Made by a program: the position numbers and the translations under genes. From JAENVU01 sp963756815 (GTDB lineage: Bacteria; Actinomycetota; Acidimicrobiia; IMCC26256; JAENVU01): a stretch of DNA of 64,000 nt. The stretch is taken from positions 62,001-126,000 of the forward strand of contig CAVWPR010000024.1 in NCBI GenBank assembly GCA_963756815.1, given 5' to 3'. The notes under the pieces are model-generated. The model ran no database searches. It was given only the letters and a program-made list of their open reading frames with translations, and was not told the DNA's origin. Below, piece by piece: positions 1-8,386 of the stretch; position 1 is the stretch's first letter; each line of letters begins with the position of its first letter.

Positions 1-1
1 G

Positions 2-298
2 ACCTGCAAGGTCGACCCCAGCCTGGCGCCCGACGAGGTGCCCTACGGCGCCAAGCCGCCGGTGCCGAAGTGCGCCCCCGGCGAGCGCCAGCTGCTCGTG
101 CTCGAGCGTGACCTCGGCTCGCTGCGCGTCCCGCCGTTCGTGGCGTTCCTCGCCTTCTCGCTGCTCTTCGGTCTCACGCTCCTCGCGCTGCACTGGCGCG
201 AGCGCGACCTCCAGGAGCAGGCCGCCCGCGTCACGGGTGAGGCCGACGCCATCGCCCGGGCCGCCGCCGAGTCCGAGTCCACCCCCGAGCCGGTCTGA
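2..298 (+). CDS. C-terminal part of a membrane protein (5'-truncated by window edge)
   Basis: The frame is open from the first bases of the window, so the gene starts upstream; the internal GTG at 38 is probably not its start. About 98 residues are visible. A short stretch with two cysteines is followed by one hydrophobic segment (PPFVAFLAFSLLFGLTLLAL) and then a charged, Ala/Glu-rich tail that looks helical and cytoplasmic. A lipoprotein gene follows 11 bp downstream on the same strand, so the two are probably co-transcribed. I do not recognise the family. In mycobacteria the region beside hemL holds cytochrome c biogenesis genes, which is a weak hint only. Confidence 0.5.
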   Translation, partial: TCKVDPSLAPDEVPYGAKPPVPKCAPGERQLLVLERDLGSLRVPPFVAFLAFSLLFGLTLLALHWRERDLQEQAARVTGEADAIARAAAESESTPEPV

Positions 299-309
299 GG
301 AGTCTGGTG

Positions 310-537
310 ATGCGACGCAACCTCTCGACGACGCGGCTGCGTACCGGCGTCCTCGCCGCGCTCGTGATGCTCCTCGCCGCCGGATGCACCGACGGCCAGC
401 TCGTCGACGCCGGTGGCGAACGCGGTCAGGGCGGGCTGGCGTTCGTGCTGCTGGCGCTCTTCTTCGGCCTGTTCCTCGGTGCGCTCTTCTACATGGACCG
501 GGTGCGCCAGCGGCGCATGGGCGAGGACGACGAGTAG
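310..537 (+). CDS. small membrane lipoprotein, unknown function
   Basis: The 75-residue product has a basic N-terminus, a hydrophobic stretch and a lipobox (LLAAGC), so it should be exported and lipidated at Cys about 27. A second hydrophobic segment (LAFVLLALFFGLFLGALFY) follows, then a short charged tail ending GEDDE. A GTG at 307 lies directly before the ATG at 310, so either could be the start. It sits 11 bp after the previous membrane gene and runs toward hemL on the opposite strand. No function can be assigned. Confidence 0.55.
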   Translation: MRRNLSTTRLRTGVLAALVMLLAAGCTDGQLVDAGGERGQGGLAFVLLALFFGLFLGALFYMDRVRQRRMGEDDE

Positions 538-598
538 CGCGTCCTGCCGGCGGGTCCGCAACGGCCGGCGTCGTCGATGGACGACGCGGTCGTGACGA

Positions 599-1865
599 CT
601 ACAGGGTGTCGGCGACGGCGGCCGCGAGCTCGACGGTGCGATCGATGACGGCGTCGTCGTGCGCGAGCGACACGAACAGCGTCTCGTAGCCGCTCGGCGC
701 GAAGAAGACGCCCCGCTCCAGGAGACCGTGGAAGAAGCGGCCGTACCGCGCGTGGTCGGCCAGTTGAGCCTGCGCATAGTCGGTGACGGGTCGGGGCGCG
801 AAGAACACCCCGCCGAGCGTGGCCGCACGCGTCACCACCGCCGGGATCCCGGCTGCGTCGAACCCGGCCGCGAGACCGTCGACCAGTCGGGCGGCCTTCG
901 CCGCGAGCTCGTCGTACACCGCCGGCTCGAGGGCGGCGAGCGCGGCGAGACCGGCCGCGGTCGCGAGCGGGTTCCCGCTGAGCGTGCCGGCCTGGTACAC
1001 GGGACCGAGCGGCGCGAGCTCGTCCATGATCGCCGCCGGGCCGCCGATCGCGGCGAGCGGGAGCCCGCCGCCGACGACCTTGCCGAAGATCGAGAGATCG
1101 GGCGTGATCCCCTGCCGCACCTGCTCGCCGCCCGGGCCGACGCGAAAGCCGGTGATCACCTCGTCGAACACGAGCAATGCGTCGGCGGTCGTGCACGCCT
1201 CGCGCAGCCCGGCGAGGAAGCCGTCGGCCGGGGGCACCAGGCCCATGTTGGCGGCGATCGGCTCCACGAGCACCGCGGCGACGTCATGGTCGGCGAGGGC
1301 CCGCGTCGAGCGCGCCGAGATCGTTGTAGGGCACCACCACGGTGTCGGCGACCGCGCCCGGCGTGACGCCGGCGGACCCGGGCAGGCCGAGGGTCGCCAC
1401 CCCGCTCCCTGCCGCCACGAGGAGCGCGTCGAGGTGACCGTGGTAGCAGCCCGCGAACTTGACGATCGTGGTGCGGCCCGTGGCTCCCCGTGCCAGGCGC
1501 ACCGCGGTCATGGCGGCCTCGGTGCCGCTCGACACGAGGCGGACCTTGTCCACGCTGGGCACACGATCGGCGATCGCCTCGGCCAGCTCGACCTCGCGCG
1601 CGGTCGGTGCGCCGAACGACGTGCCGTCGAGCGCGGCGGCGCGCACGGCCTCGACGATGCGCGGATCGGCGTGCCCCAGGATCGACGCGCCCCACGACTG
1701 CACGTAGTCGACGTACCGGTTGCCTTCGGTGTCGACGAGCTCGGCCCCGCGAGCGCTCGCGACGAAGAACGGTGCTCCCCCCACCGCGTCGAAGGCGCGA
1801 ACGGGGGAGTTCACGCCACCCGGGATGCGCGCGCGGGCGCGCGCGAGCAACGCGTCGTCGGTCAT
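599..1865 (-). CDS. hemL: glutamate-1-semialdehyde 2,1-aminomutase (frame break near 1300)
   Basis: HemL is a PLP enzyme that converts glutamate-1-semialdehyde to 5-aminolevulinate in the C5 haem pathway. The first part (from ATG at 1865, MTDDALLARARARIPGG) carries the family signatures IPGGVNSPVRAF and VSSGTEAAMTAVRLARGATG and then reads VVPYNDLGAL. The second part resumes in another frame with ALADHDVAAVLVEPIAANMG and contains the PLP lysine in SIFGKVVGGGLP. Together they give about 421 residues, the normal length. The break lies around 1300-1308 and fits one extra base or two missing bases. It is the last gene of the rex-hem operon, 7 bp after hemB. A sequencing error is likelier than a true pseudogene. 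Confidence 0.9.
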
Positions 1866-1872
1866 GCGCGGA

Positions 1873-2847
1873 TCACACCAACGATTCCGCGATCGTGCGG
1901 GCGAAGTAGGTGAGCACGAAGTCGGCACCCGCGCGACGGATCGCGAGCACGTGCTCGCGCGCCACCGCGTCACCGTCGATCCAGCCGTTGGCCGCCGCCG
2001 CCATCACCATCGAGTACTCGCCACTGACGTGGTAGGCCGCGAGCGGGAGGTCGAACGCGTTGCGCAACGACGCGATGACGTCGAGGTAGGCGAGTGCAGG
2101 CTTGACCATGATCATGTCGGCGCCCTCGGCGACGTCGAGCGCGGTCTCGTCGAGCGCCTCGCGCGTGTTGGCGGCCTGCATCTGGTAGCCGCGCCGGTCG
2201 CCGAACTGCGGCGCACACTCCGCTGCGTCGCGGAACGGCCCGTAGAGCGCCGACGCGTACTTCGCCGAGTACGCGAGGATCGCCGCGTCGGGGTGGTGCG
2301 CGGCGTCCAGCGCCTGGCGGATGGCGCCGACCTGGCCGTCCATCATCCCGCTCGGGGCGACGACGTCCACACCCGCGTCGGCCTGGGCGACCGCGATCTC
2401 GGCGTAGCGCTCGAGCGTCGAGTCGTTGTCGACCTCGCCGGCGGAGGTCAGGAGCCCGCAGTGACCGTGGTCGGTGTACTCGTCGAGACAGGCGTCGGCC
2501 ATGACCACGAGATCGTCGCCGACCTCGTCCTTGAGATTCCGGATCGCGACCTGCACGACGCCGTCGGGCGCGTCGGCCGCGCTCCCGACCGCGTCCTTCG
2601 TGGCGGGGATACCGAACAGGATGACCGCGGGCACGCCGAGGTCGGCCAGGACGCGGACCTCCTTGCGCAGGCTCTCCTGGGTGTGCTGCACCACGCCCGG
2701 CATCGAGGTGACCGGCTCGGGACCGGCGATCCCCTCCTTGACGAACAGCGGCGCCACCAGGTCGTCGACGTCGAGCCGCGTCTCGGCCACGAGGCGACGA
2801 AAGGCCGGGGTGCGGCGGAGGCGCCGGGGACGCTGCTCGGGGAACAT
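1873..2847 (-). CDS. hemB: delta-aminolevulinic acid dehydratase (porphobilinogen synthase)
   Basis: HemB condenses two 5-aminolevulinates to porphobilinogen. The 324-residue protein has both Schiff-base lysines (K196 in AYSAKYASALYG, K249 in MIMVKPALAYLD). The metal-site region reads ACLDEYTDHGHCG. Cys120 and Cys130 match two of the three zinc cysteines of the E. coli enzyme, but the middle one is Asp122, so the site is intermediate between Zn and Mg types. ATG 2847 is chosen; a GTG two codons upstream (2853) is possible. The same frame stays open far upstream, but that stretch is the hairpin element at 2856-2963, not protein. It lies between cobA/hemD and hemL. Confidence 0.93.
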   Translation of the reverse strand: MFPEQRPRRLRRTPAFRRLVAETRLDVDDLVAPLFVKEGIAGPEPVTSMPGVVQHTQESLRKEVRVLADLGVPAVILFGIPATKDAVGSAADAPDGVVQVAIRNLKDEVGDDLVVMADACLDEYTDHGHCGLLTSAGEVDNDSTLERYAEIAVAQADAGVDVVAPSGMMDGQVGAIRQALDAAHHPDAAILAYSAKYASALYGPFRDAAECAPQFGDRRGYQMQAANTREALDETALDVAEGADMIMVKPALAYLDVIASLRNAFDLPLAAYHVSGEYSMVMAAAANGWIDGDAVAREHVLAIRRAGADFVLTYFARTIAESLV

Positions 2848-2855
2848 CGTCACGT

Positions 2856-2963
2856 CCCCTCTCGGCCCGGCGGGCCGGGCCGGTCGGGCCCTCGGCGAAC
2901 CGCTCGGCGAGCGCGGGCCGGGTGCTTCGGAAGGAACGCCTCGCTCACGGTCGCCTCGCTCAC
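2856..2963 (-). repeat. dispersed structured element, hemB copy
   Basis: On the minus strand this stretch starts with GTGAGCGAGGCG (duplicated once). It then carries hairpin 1 at 2901-2913 (CGCTC-GCC-GAGCG after complementing), a GGCCCGACC block, hairpin 2 at 2863-2877 (CGGCCC-GCC-GGGCCG) and GAGAGGGGA just before the hemB start. The same order of blocks appears three times at 21908-22150 ahead of the Fur-family gene. Relative to those copies hairpin 2 has an A-T to G-C pair swap that keeps the stem, which argues for conserved structure. It fills the gap between cobA/hemD and hemB. Confidence 0.6.
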
Positions 2964-2972
2964 GGTTCCAGG

Positions 2973-4484
2973 CTACCGATCGAGGTCCGGGAGCCCGCCG
3001 AGGTCGAGGTCGGGCTCGACGACCGGTGGGACGAGCGTCGCGAGCAGGACCGCAACGAGACCGTCGATCGTGTGGGGATCGGCCTCGGCCGCCACGGTGA
3101 GACCGCGGGCGCGAGCGGTGTCGCTCGTGACCGGACCGATGGACACGATCTCGGGCGCAGGGTCGGGGAGGTCGCCGACGAGGTCGCAGAAGTTCGTGAC
3201 CGTCGACGACGACGTGAAGGTGATTGCGTCGACCTCGCCGGCGCGGACCCGCTCGAGGTCGGCGAGATCCGGCATCGCCGTGACGGTCCGGTAGACCGGC
3301 AACACCTCCACGGCGTAGCCGAGCCGCTCGAGCCCCTCGGGCAGCACATCGCGCGCCTGCTCGGCGCGCGCGAGCACGACACGTTCGCCGCTCAACGCGG
3401 GTGGGAACGCCTCCAGCAGCGACTCGGCCACGAACCGCGCCGGGACGAGGTCGGGACGGATGCCGAACCGGGCGAGCGCGGCGGCGGTCCCGGGTCCGAT
3501 GGCCGCGACGCGGACCGCGCCGAGCGACCGGGCGTCGAGGTCGCGCTCGGCGAGACCACGCGTGAAGAAGCCGTCGACACCGTTCGCCGACGTGAACACC
3601 AGCCACGCGATGTCGCCGAGACGAGGCACCTCGACCGGTAAGGGCTCGATCGTGATCGTGGGCAGCTCGATCACCTCGGCGCCCAGCTCCTCCAGGCGCG
3701 TGCGCAGGCCGCTCGCCTGCTCCCGGGCGCGGGTGACCACGATCCGTCGACCGAAGAGCGGCCGGGCCTCGAACCACGCGAGGTCGAGCCCCGCCACCGG
3801 GCCGACGACGATCGCGCTCGGCGACGCGACACCGAGCGCGGTGATCGTCGCGAGCGTCGCGCGCGTGGTGCTCTGCTCGGCCCGCGTCCCCCACCGGACC
3901 GCGGCGACCGGTGTCTCGGGCGCGCGGCCGTTGGCCATCAGGACGTCGACGATCGTCTCGAGCCGTCCCGCGCCCATGAGGATCACCAGCGTGCCGCCGG
4001 CGCGCGCCAGGGCCGGCCAGTCGGTGTCGGTGGAGCCCTTGGCCGGGTCCTCGTGGCCGGTGACGATCGTGACGTGGGTGCTGAGCCCCCGGTGCGTGAC
4101 CGGGATCCCCGCGTACGCCGGCGCGGCGATCGCGCTGGTGATGCCCGGCACGACCTCGAAGGGCACACCGGCGTCGATCAGCGCCTCGGCCTCCTCGCCA
4201 CCGCGGCCGAACACGAAGGGGTCGCCGCCCTTGAGGCGCACGGTGAGCCGGCCCGCGAGGCCGTGCTCGACGAGGGTGGCGTTGATGCCGTCCTGATCCA
4301 TCGCGACCCGGCCCGGTGCCTTCCCGACATCGATCCGCTCGGCGCCGGACGGGGCGAGGTCGAGCAGCGACGGGTGCGCGAGCCGGTCGAACACCACGAC
4401 GTCGGCGCGAGCGAGCAGCTCGGCACCGCGCACGGTGATCAAGCCCGGGTCCCCGGGTCCGGCGCCGACCAGGTACACGGTCAT
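2973..4484 (-). CDS. cobA-hemD: uroporphyrinogen-III C-methyltransferase / uroporphyrinogen-III synthase fusion
   Basis: The 503-residue protein joins two activities. Residues 1 to about 240 are a SUMT/CobA methyltransferase (MTVYLVGAGPGDPGLITVRG at the N-terminus, then DVVVFDRL and VRLKGGDPFVFGRGGEE), which makes precorrin-2 on the sirohaem/B12 branch. Residues about 250 to 500 are uroporphyrinogen-III synthase (RRIVVTRAREQASGL, VFTSANGVDGF, TFTSSSTVTNF), which closes hydroxymethylbilane. The fusion is common in actinobacteria. The ATG at 4484 has a strong GGAGGT site 6 nt upstream. That ribosome-binding site, the ATG and the first nine codons are the unit repeated upstream at 4457-4667. Confidence 0.93.
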   Translation of the reverse strand: MTVYLVGAGPGDPGLITVRGAELLARADVVVFDRLAHPSLLDLAPSGAERIDVGKAPGRVAMDQDGINATLVEHGLAGRLTVRLKGGDPFVFGRGGEEAEALIDAGVPFEVVPGITSAIAAPAYAGIPVTHRGLSTHVTIVTGHEDPAKGSTDTDWPALARAGGTLVILMGAGRLETIVDVLMANGRAPETPVAAVRWGTRAEQSTTRATLATITALGVASPSAIVVGPVAGLDLAWFEARPLFGRRIVVTRAREQASGLRTRLEELGAEVIELPTITIEPLPVEVPRLGDIAWLVFTSANGVDGFFTRGLAERDLDARSLGAVRVAAIGPGTAAALARFGIRPDLVPARFVAESLLEAFPPALSGERVVLARAEQARDVLPEGLERLGYAVEVLPVYRTVTAMPDLADLERVRAGEVDAITFTSSSTVTNFCDLVGDLPDPAPEIVSIGPVTSDTARARGLTVAAEADPHTIDGLVAVLLATLVPPVVEPDLDLGGLPDLDR

Positions 4485-4667
4485 CGCGCGACCTCCGCGC
4501 CAGCGGCGACGGACCTGGCGACGAAGTCGCAGGAGAGGCGTCCGGCGCCGACCAGGTACACGGTCATCGCGCGACCTCCGCGCCAGCGGCGACGGACCTG
4601 GCGACGAAGTCGCAGGAGAGGCGTCCGGCGCCGACCAGGTACACGGTCATCGCGCGACCTCCGCGCC
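4457..4667 (-). repeat. 83-bp tandem repeat duplicating the cobA/hemD translation start
   Basis: Two full 83-bp units (4457-4539 and 4540-4622) and a 45-bp partial third (4623-4667) are identical over the shared length. Each unit carries, on the minus strand, GGAGGT, a 6-nt spacer, ATG and codons for MTVYLVGAG. Because 83 is not a multiple of three, the copies lie in different frames. Starting at ATG 4650 or 4567, each copy gives a 28-residue peptide ending in AEVAR whose TGA overlaps the next ATG (ATGA), so the peptides would be translationally coupled to each other and to cobA/hemD. The peptides lack the rest of the SUMT domain. The array lies between hemC and cobA/hemD. Confidence 0.85.
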
Positions 4668-4753
4668 GGCAGCGACCCGGCACCACATCGCGAGCCGGCG
4701 CGCAGCAACGGCCCTCCAGCGCTCGTTCCGCGAGCCGGTTCGGAGGGGGTGAC

Positions 4754-5653
4754 TCACGTCGCGCGCTCCGAGGCGGCGAGGAGCTCGGCGCCGCCGAGAT
4801 CGTCGAGGAGGTGCCGGGCGGCGGCGCGGCCCGTGGCGAGGCCGTCGGCACCCGTCCGGGTGGTGCGCAGGACGCGGGATCCGTCGCCGGCCGCCAGGAG
4901 GGCTTCGAGACACAGGCCCCCGTCGGCGGTCTCCACCGCGTACCCGCCGCAGGGCATCGTGCAGCCGCCGCCGAGCTCGGCGAGGAAGCCGCGCTCCGCG
5001 TCCAGCGCACGGTGCGCCCGCGGGTCGTCGATCGCCGCGAGCCGCTCGATCGTCGATGTGTCGTCGGCGCGGCACTCCACCGCGAGCGCGCCCTGACCGA
5101 CCATCGGCAGCATCACGTCGATCGACAGGATGTCGGCGGCGCGGTCCGCCAGCGCGAGACGCTCGAGCGCCGCGGCGGCGATCACCACTGCGTCGAACTC
5201 CTTCGCGCGCTCGACACGCGTGCCGACGTTGCCCCGGAGCTCCGCGAACCCGAGGTCCGGGCGGAGCGCGGCGAGCTGGGCGCGGCGGCGGACCGAACCG
5301 GTCCCGACCGTGGCCCCCTCGGGCAGGGCAGCCAACGTCGACCCGACCAGCGCGTCCCGGGCGTCGGCCCGCTCCGGAACCGCGCCGATGACGAGCTCGT
5401 CCGGGGTGACGGCGGGGAGGTCCTTGGCCGAGTGCACCGCGACGTCCGCGTCGCCGCGCCGGACGGCATCCTGCACCTCCTTGACGAACACGCCGTTCCC
5501 GCCGATGGCATGGATCGCGCTGGTGCGGTCGCGGTCGCCGGTGGTGGTCACGATGACGAGCTCCGCGGGCGCACCGAGACGGGCGACGACGCGTTCGGCC
5601 TGCCACCGGGCCAACGCGCTGCCGCGCGTGGCGACGCGGATCGGTGCAGTCAT
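4754..5653 (-). CDS. hemC: porphobilinogen deaminase (hydroxymethylbilane synthase)
   Basis: HemC polymerises four porphobilinogens into hydroxymethylbilane, the substrate of the HemD domain next door. The protein is 299 residues, a normal length. It begins IRVATRGSALARWQAE. The catalytic Asp78 lies in HSAKDLP, and the TGSVRRRAQL and ELRGNVGTR motifs are present. The dipyrromethane cofactor attaches to Cys231 in LGGGCTMPCG; the residues after the cysteine differ from the usual QVP. The ATG at 5653 overlaps the hemA stop by 4 bp (ATGA), which indicates translational coupling. Confidence 0.95.
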   Translation of the reverse strand: MTAPIRVATRGSALARWQAERVVARLGAPAELVIVTTTGDRDRTSAIHAIGGNGVFVKEVQDAVRRGDADVAVHSAKDLPAVTPDELVIGAVPERADARDALVGSTLAALPEGATVGTGSVRRRAQLAALRPDLGFAELRGNVGTRVERAKEFDAVVIAAAALERLALADRAADILSIDVMLPMVGQGALAVECRADDTSTIERLAAIDDPRAHRALDAERGFLAELGGGCTMPCGGYAVETADGGLCLEALLAAGDGSRVLRTTRTGADGLATGRAAARHLLDDLGGAELLAASERAT

Positions 5654-6924
5654 TCCTCGGCGTCGCGGATGTCGAACAGCGTGCCGAGCGCGTCGGAGTA
5701 GAGCTCGCCCCGTGCCGTCCCGGCCGCGTCCTTGAGCCGGACGGTCGGCTCGTGGAGCATCTTGTTCACGATGCCCTGCGTGAGCGCATCGACCGCAGCG
5801 CGCGCGTCGGCGGGGAGCGCGTCGAGCTTCGACCGGAACCGGGCGAGCTCGCCCTGGCGGATCGACTCGGCGCGCGCCCGGAGCTCGGTCACGAGCGGCG
5901 CGACCTCGCGGGCGGCGCGATCGGCTTGGAACCGCTCGAGCTCCTCGCCGATGATCTCGCGCACGGTCCCGACCTCACGCCGACGCTCGTCGAGCGCGGC
6001 CTCGGTGAGCTCGTGCAGGTCGTCGACGTCGTGCAGCGTCACGCCCGGAACCTGCCCGGCTCCGGGATCGACGTCACGGGGCACCGCGACGTCCACGATG
6101 AGCAGCGGTGCGCCGTTGCGACGCTCCATCACGGCCTCGACGTCGGCCTGCTCGACGTGCACCTCGGTGGAGTCGGTGGCGGTGAGGAGCACGTCGACGC
6201 GGGTGAGGATCTCCGGGAGCTCCCCGAGCGACACCGCCCGGCCACCGAGCTTCTCCGCGAGGGCCACCGCGCGGGCATGGGTGCGATTCGCCACCGCGAC
6301 GTCGCCGGCGCCGGCGGCGACGAGCGCGCGTCCCAGTCCCTCGGCGACGTCGCCCGCGCCCAGGATCAGCATCGAGCGGCCGCGCAGCGAGAACATCGTG
6401 CGCTCGGCGAGCGCGACGGCCGCCGAGGAGACGGACAGGGCCGACCGGCCGATGGCGGTGTCGGTCCGGACGCGCTTGCCGACCTCGACCGCATGGCGGA
6501 ACACCCGGGCGAGCGCCTGCCCGGACGCGCCCTCCGTCTCCGCGAGCTGCCAGGCGCCGCGCACCTGCCCGAGGATCTCGCCCTCGCCCAGGATCATCGA
6601 GTCGAGACCGGCCGCGACCCCGAAGAGATGGCTCACGGCGCTGTCGTCGTAATACGTGTAGAGGTGCTCGGAGAACGCCTCCGGCGGCGCGCCGCCCTGC
6701 TCGGCGAGGAAGTCGAGCACGTCCGAGACCGCGGAGTGGAACTTCGTGGACCGGGCGTAGATCTCGGTGCGGTTGCAGGTGGAGAGCAGCACGACCTCGG
6801 CGAGGTGCTCGCGCGACGACAGGTCGTGCAGCGCCTTGTCGAGGCGCGAGGACGGGACCGCGACCCGCTCGCGCAGCTCCACCGGAGCGGTGCGGTGGTT
6901 CAGGCCCACGACGATCACAGACAC
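5650..6924 (-). CDS. hemA: glutamyl-tRNA reductase
   Basis: HemA reduces glutamyl-tRNA to glutamate-1-semialdehyde, the first step of the C5 pathway. The GTG at 6924 gives 424 residues starting VSVIVVGLNHRTAPVELRER. Other signatures are LLSTCNRTEIYA (catalytic Cys in STCNRTE), AAGLDSMILGEGEILGQVR and an NADPH-binding stretch (LILGAGDVAEGLGRAL). The C-terminal dimerisation helix follows. The frame is open further upstream, but the extra residues look nothing like HemA. The start overlaps the end of sirC by 10 bp, and the stop overlaps hemC. Confidence 0.95.
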   Translation of the reverse strand: MSVIVVGLNHRTAPVELRERVAVPSSRLDKALHDLSSREHLAEVVLLSTCNRTEIYARSTKFHSAVSDVLDFLAEQGGAPPEAFSEHLYTYYDDSAVSHLFGVAAGLDSMILGEGEILGQVRGAWQLAETEGASGQALARVFRHAVEVGKRVRTDTAIGRSALSVSSAAVALAERTMFSLRGRSMLILGAGDVAEGLGRALVAAGAGDVAVANRTHARAVALAEKLGGRAVSLGELPEILTRVDVLLTATDSTEVHVEQADVEAVMERRNGAPLLIVDVAVPRDVDPGAGQVPGVTLHDVDDLHELTEAALDERRREVGTVREIIGEELERFQADRAAREVAPLVTELRARAESIRQGELARFRSKLDALPADARAAVDALTQGIVNKMLHEPTVRLKDAAGTARGELYSDALGTLFDIRDAEE

Positions 6925-7571
6925 GAGCGCAGCAACTCCCTTGCTTCGGCCTCGCGGCCGGCACGGATCAGGTCGAGGATGCCGGAATCGAAGGCCCGCC
7001 GCCAATCGGCGTCCTCGCTGGAACGCCCGGAGGACCGGATCGCTTCCCGCGCCTCGCTGAGCAGCTCCAGGAGCGTCGTGTACTCCTCGCCCATCTCGGT
7101 GGCCACGTGGTCCTTCAGGAACGTGGCGAGGGCCGGACTGCGCCCGTTCGTCCCGATCGTGACCACGATGTCGCCCCGGCGGACGACCGACATCAGGCTG
7201 AACGAGCAGTTCGCGGGATCGTCCGCCGAGTTGACCCAGACCCGGCGATCCTCGCCCGCCAGGAAGACCGCCCGGTTGACCTCAGGGGTCGACGTGGCGG
7301 TGATCGCCAACCACGCGTCGTCGAGGTCGGCGGGCGAGAACTCCCGTGCGGACCACCGGACGCGTCCGTCCTCGGCCATCGCCCGCACGCCGTCGACCGC
7401 CTCGGGCGCGACGACCTCGACCTCGGCACCGGCGGCCAGCAACCCCTCGATCTTGCGCTGAGCGATGCGGCCGGCTCCGACGACCACGCAGCGCCGCCCG
7501 GCGACGAGGAAGTTCGCCGGGTACCCCGTGAGGTTGCGGCGGCCGTCGTCCCGCGCGCGGGCGTCGCTCAC
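6915..7571 (-). CDS. precorrin-2 dehydrogenase / sirohydrochlorin ferrochelatase (Met8/CysG-N type)
   Basis: The 218-residue protein matches the N-terminal module of CysG and yeast Met8, which oxidises precorrin-2 and inserts iron to make sirohaem. The N-terminal Rossmann motif (NFLVAGRRCVVVGAGRIAQRK) is clear. The middle has the family stretch AREFSPADLDDAWLAITATS, with VNSADDPANCSFSLMSVVRRGDI after it. It complements the CobA domain encoded downstream: CobA makes precorrin-2 and this protein finishes sirohaem. It is 4-bp coupled to rex upstream and overlaps hemA downstream. Confidence 0.88.
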   Translation of the reverse strand: MSDARARDDGRRNLTGYPANFLVAGRRCVVVGAGRIAQRKIEGLLAAGAEVEVVAPEAVDGVRAMAEDGRVRWSAREFSPADLDDAWLAITATSTPEVNRAVFLAGEDRRVWVNSADDPANCSFSLMSVVRRGDIVVTIGTNGRSPALATFLKDHVATEMGEEYTTLLELLSEAREAIRSSGRSSEDADWRRAFDSGILDLIRAGREAEARELLRSCL

Positions 7572-8239
7572 GACGCCCGCTCCTTGATGCGCCGGTGCGA
7601 CTGGTAGAAGGACAGGATCTGCAGCTCGGTGGCGAGATCCACCTTGCGCACCGACACGCCGTCGGGCACGGCGATCACCGCCGGGGCGAAGTTGAGGATC
7701 GACGCGACGCCGGCGGCGACGAGCGCGTCGGCCACCTCCTGGGCGGCCGCGGCCGGCGTGGCGATGATGCCGATGGTGATCCCCCGGCTGCGCACGATCT
7801 CGGGCAGGTCCGCCATGGGCTCGACCGTCAGGTCGCCGACCGGCTCGCCCACCTTCTCCGCCGCGGTGTCCACGAGGGCGAGGACTCGGAAGCCCCGGGC
7901 CCCGAGGCCGCGGTAGTTGGCGAGCGCCTGGCCCAGGTTGCCCACACCGACGATGACGACGGGCCAGTCGTGGGTGAGCCCCAGCTCCCGGGAGATCCGG
8001 TCGATCAGGAACGCGACCTCGTAGCCCACGCCGCGCGTGCCGTAGGAGCCGAGGTACGAGAGGTCCTTGCGCACTTGTGCCGCATTGACGCCGGCGAGCA
8101 CCGCGAGACGCTCGGACGAGACGGTGTCGACATCGCCCTCGGCCACCTCGAGCAACGCGCGGTAGTACAGGGGCAACCGGGCAACGGCTGCGCCTGGGAT
8201 CTTTCGCCCGTTGGTGCTCGCACCGGACCGTTGCGCCAC
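7568..8239 (-). CDS. rex: redox-sensing transcriptional repressor Rex
   Basis: Rex binds DNA when NAD+ is high and lets go when NADH rises. The protein has the winged-helix N-terminus (IPGAAVARLPLYYRALLEV, AVLAGVNAAQVRKDLSYLG, GSYGTRGVGYEV) and a Rossmann NAD(H) domain (PVVIVGVGNLGQALANY). It ends with the domain-swapped helix (ILSFYQSHRRIKERAS). The GTG at 8239 is the best in-frame start and gives 223 residues, normal for Rex. It heads the haem operon and overlaps sirC by 4 bp. A Rex-type operator lies 65-82 bp upstream. A rex-hemACD arrangement is known in Streptomyces. Confidence 0.93.
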   Translation of the reverse strand: MAQRSGASTNGRKIPGAAVARLPLYYRALLEVAEGDVDTVSSERLAVLAGVNAAQVRKDLSYLGSYGTRGVGYEVAFLIDRISRELGLTHDWPVVIVGVGNLGQALANYRGLGARGFRVLALVDTAAEKVGEPVGDLTVEPMADLPEIVRSRGITIGIIATPAAAAQEVADALVAAGVASILNFAPAVIAVPDGVSVRKVDLATELQILSFYQSHRRIKERAS

Positions 8240-8303
8240 ACCGGTACCTTCTTCGCGCGAGGCCGGCGGGGCGCCGGGCCTGGTGCCCAACGGTACACCC
8301 GCT

Positions 8304-8321
8304 TCGTGCACTTCTTCACAA
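8304..8321. promoter_or_regulatory. Rex operator (ROP)-like palindrome
   Basis: The sequence TCGTGCACTTCTTCACAA matches the Rex operator consensus TTGTGAA-N4-TTCACAA at 12 of 14 defined positions, with a perfect right half. It lies in the divergent gap between rex (minus, start 8239) and the 7-TM gene (plus, start 8387). Autoregulation of rex and redox control of the haem operon are therefore likely; control of the divergent gene is possible. This is a consensus match only. Confidence 0.7.
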
Positions 8322-8386
8322 GCGGGCGGGGGGCGAACGGGTCCGCCTCGGGTCGGCAAAATCGGGCGGCGTACGCTCCGCATCCC

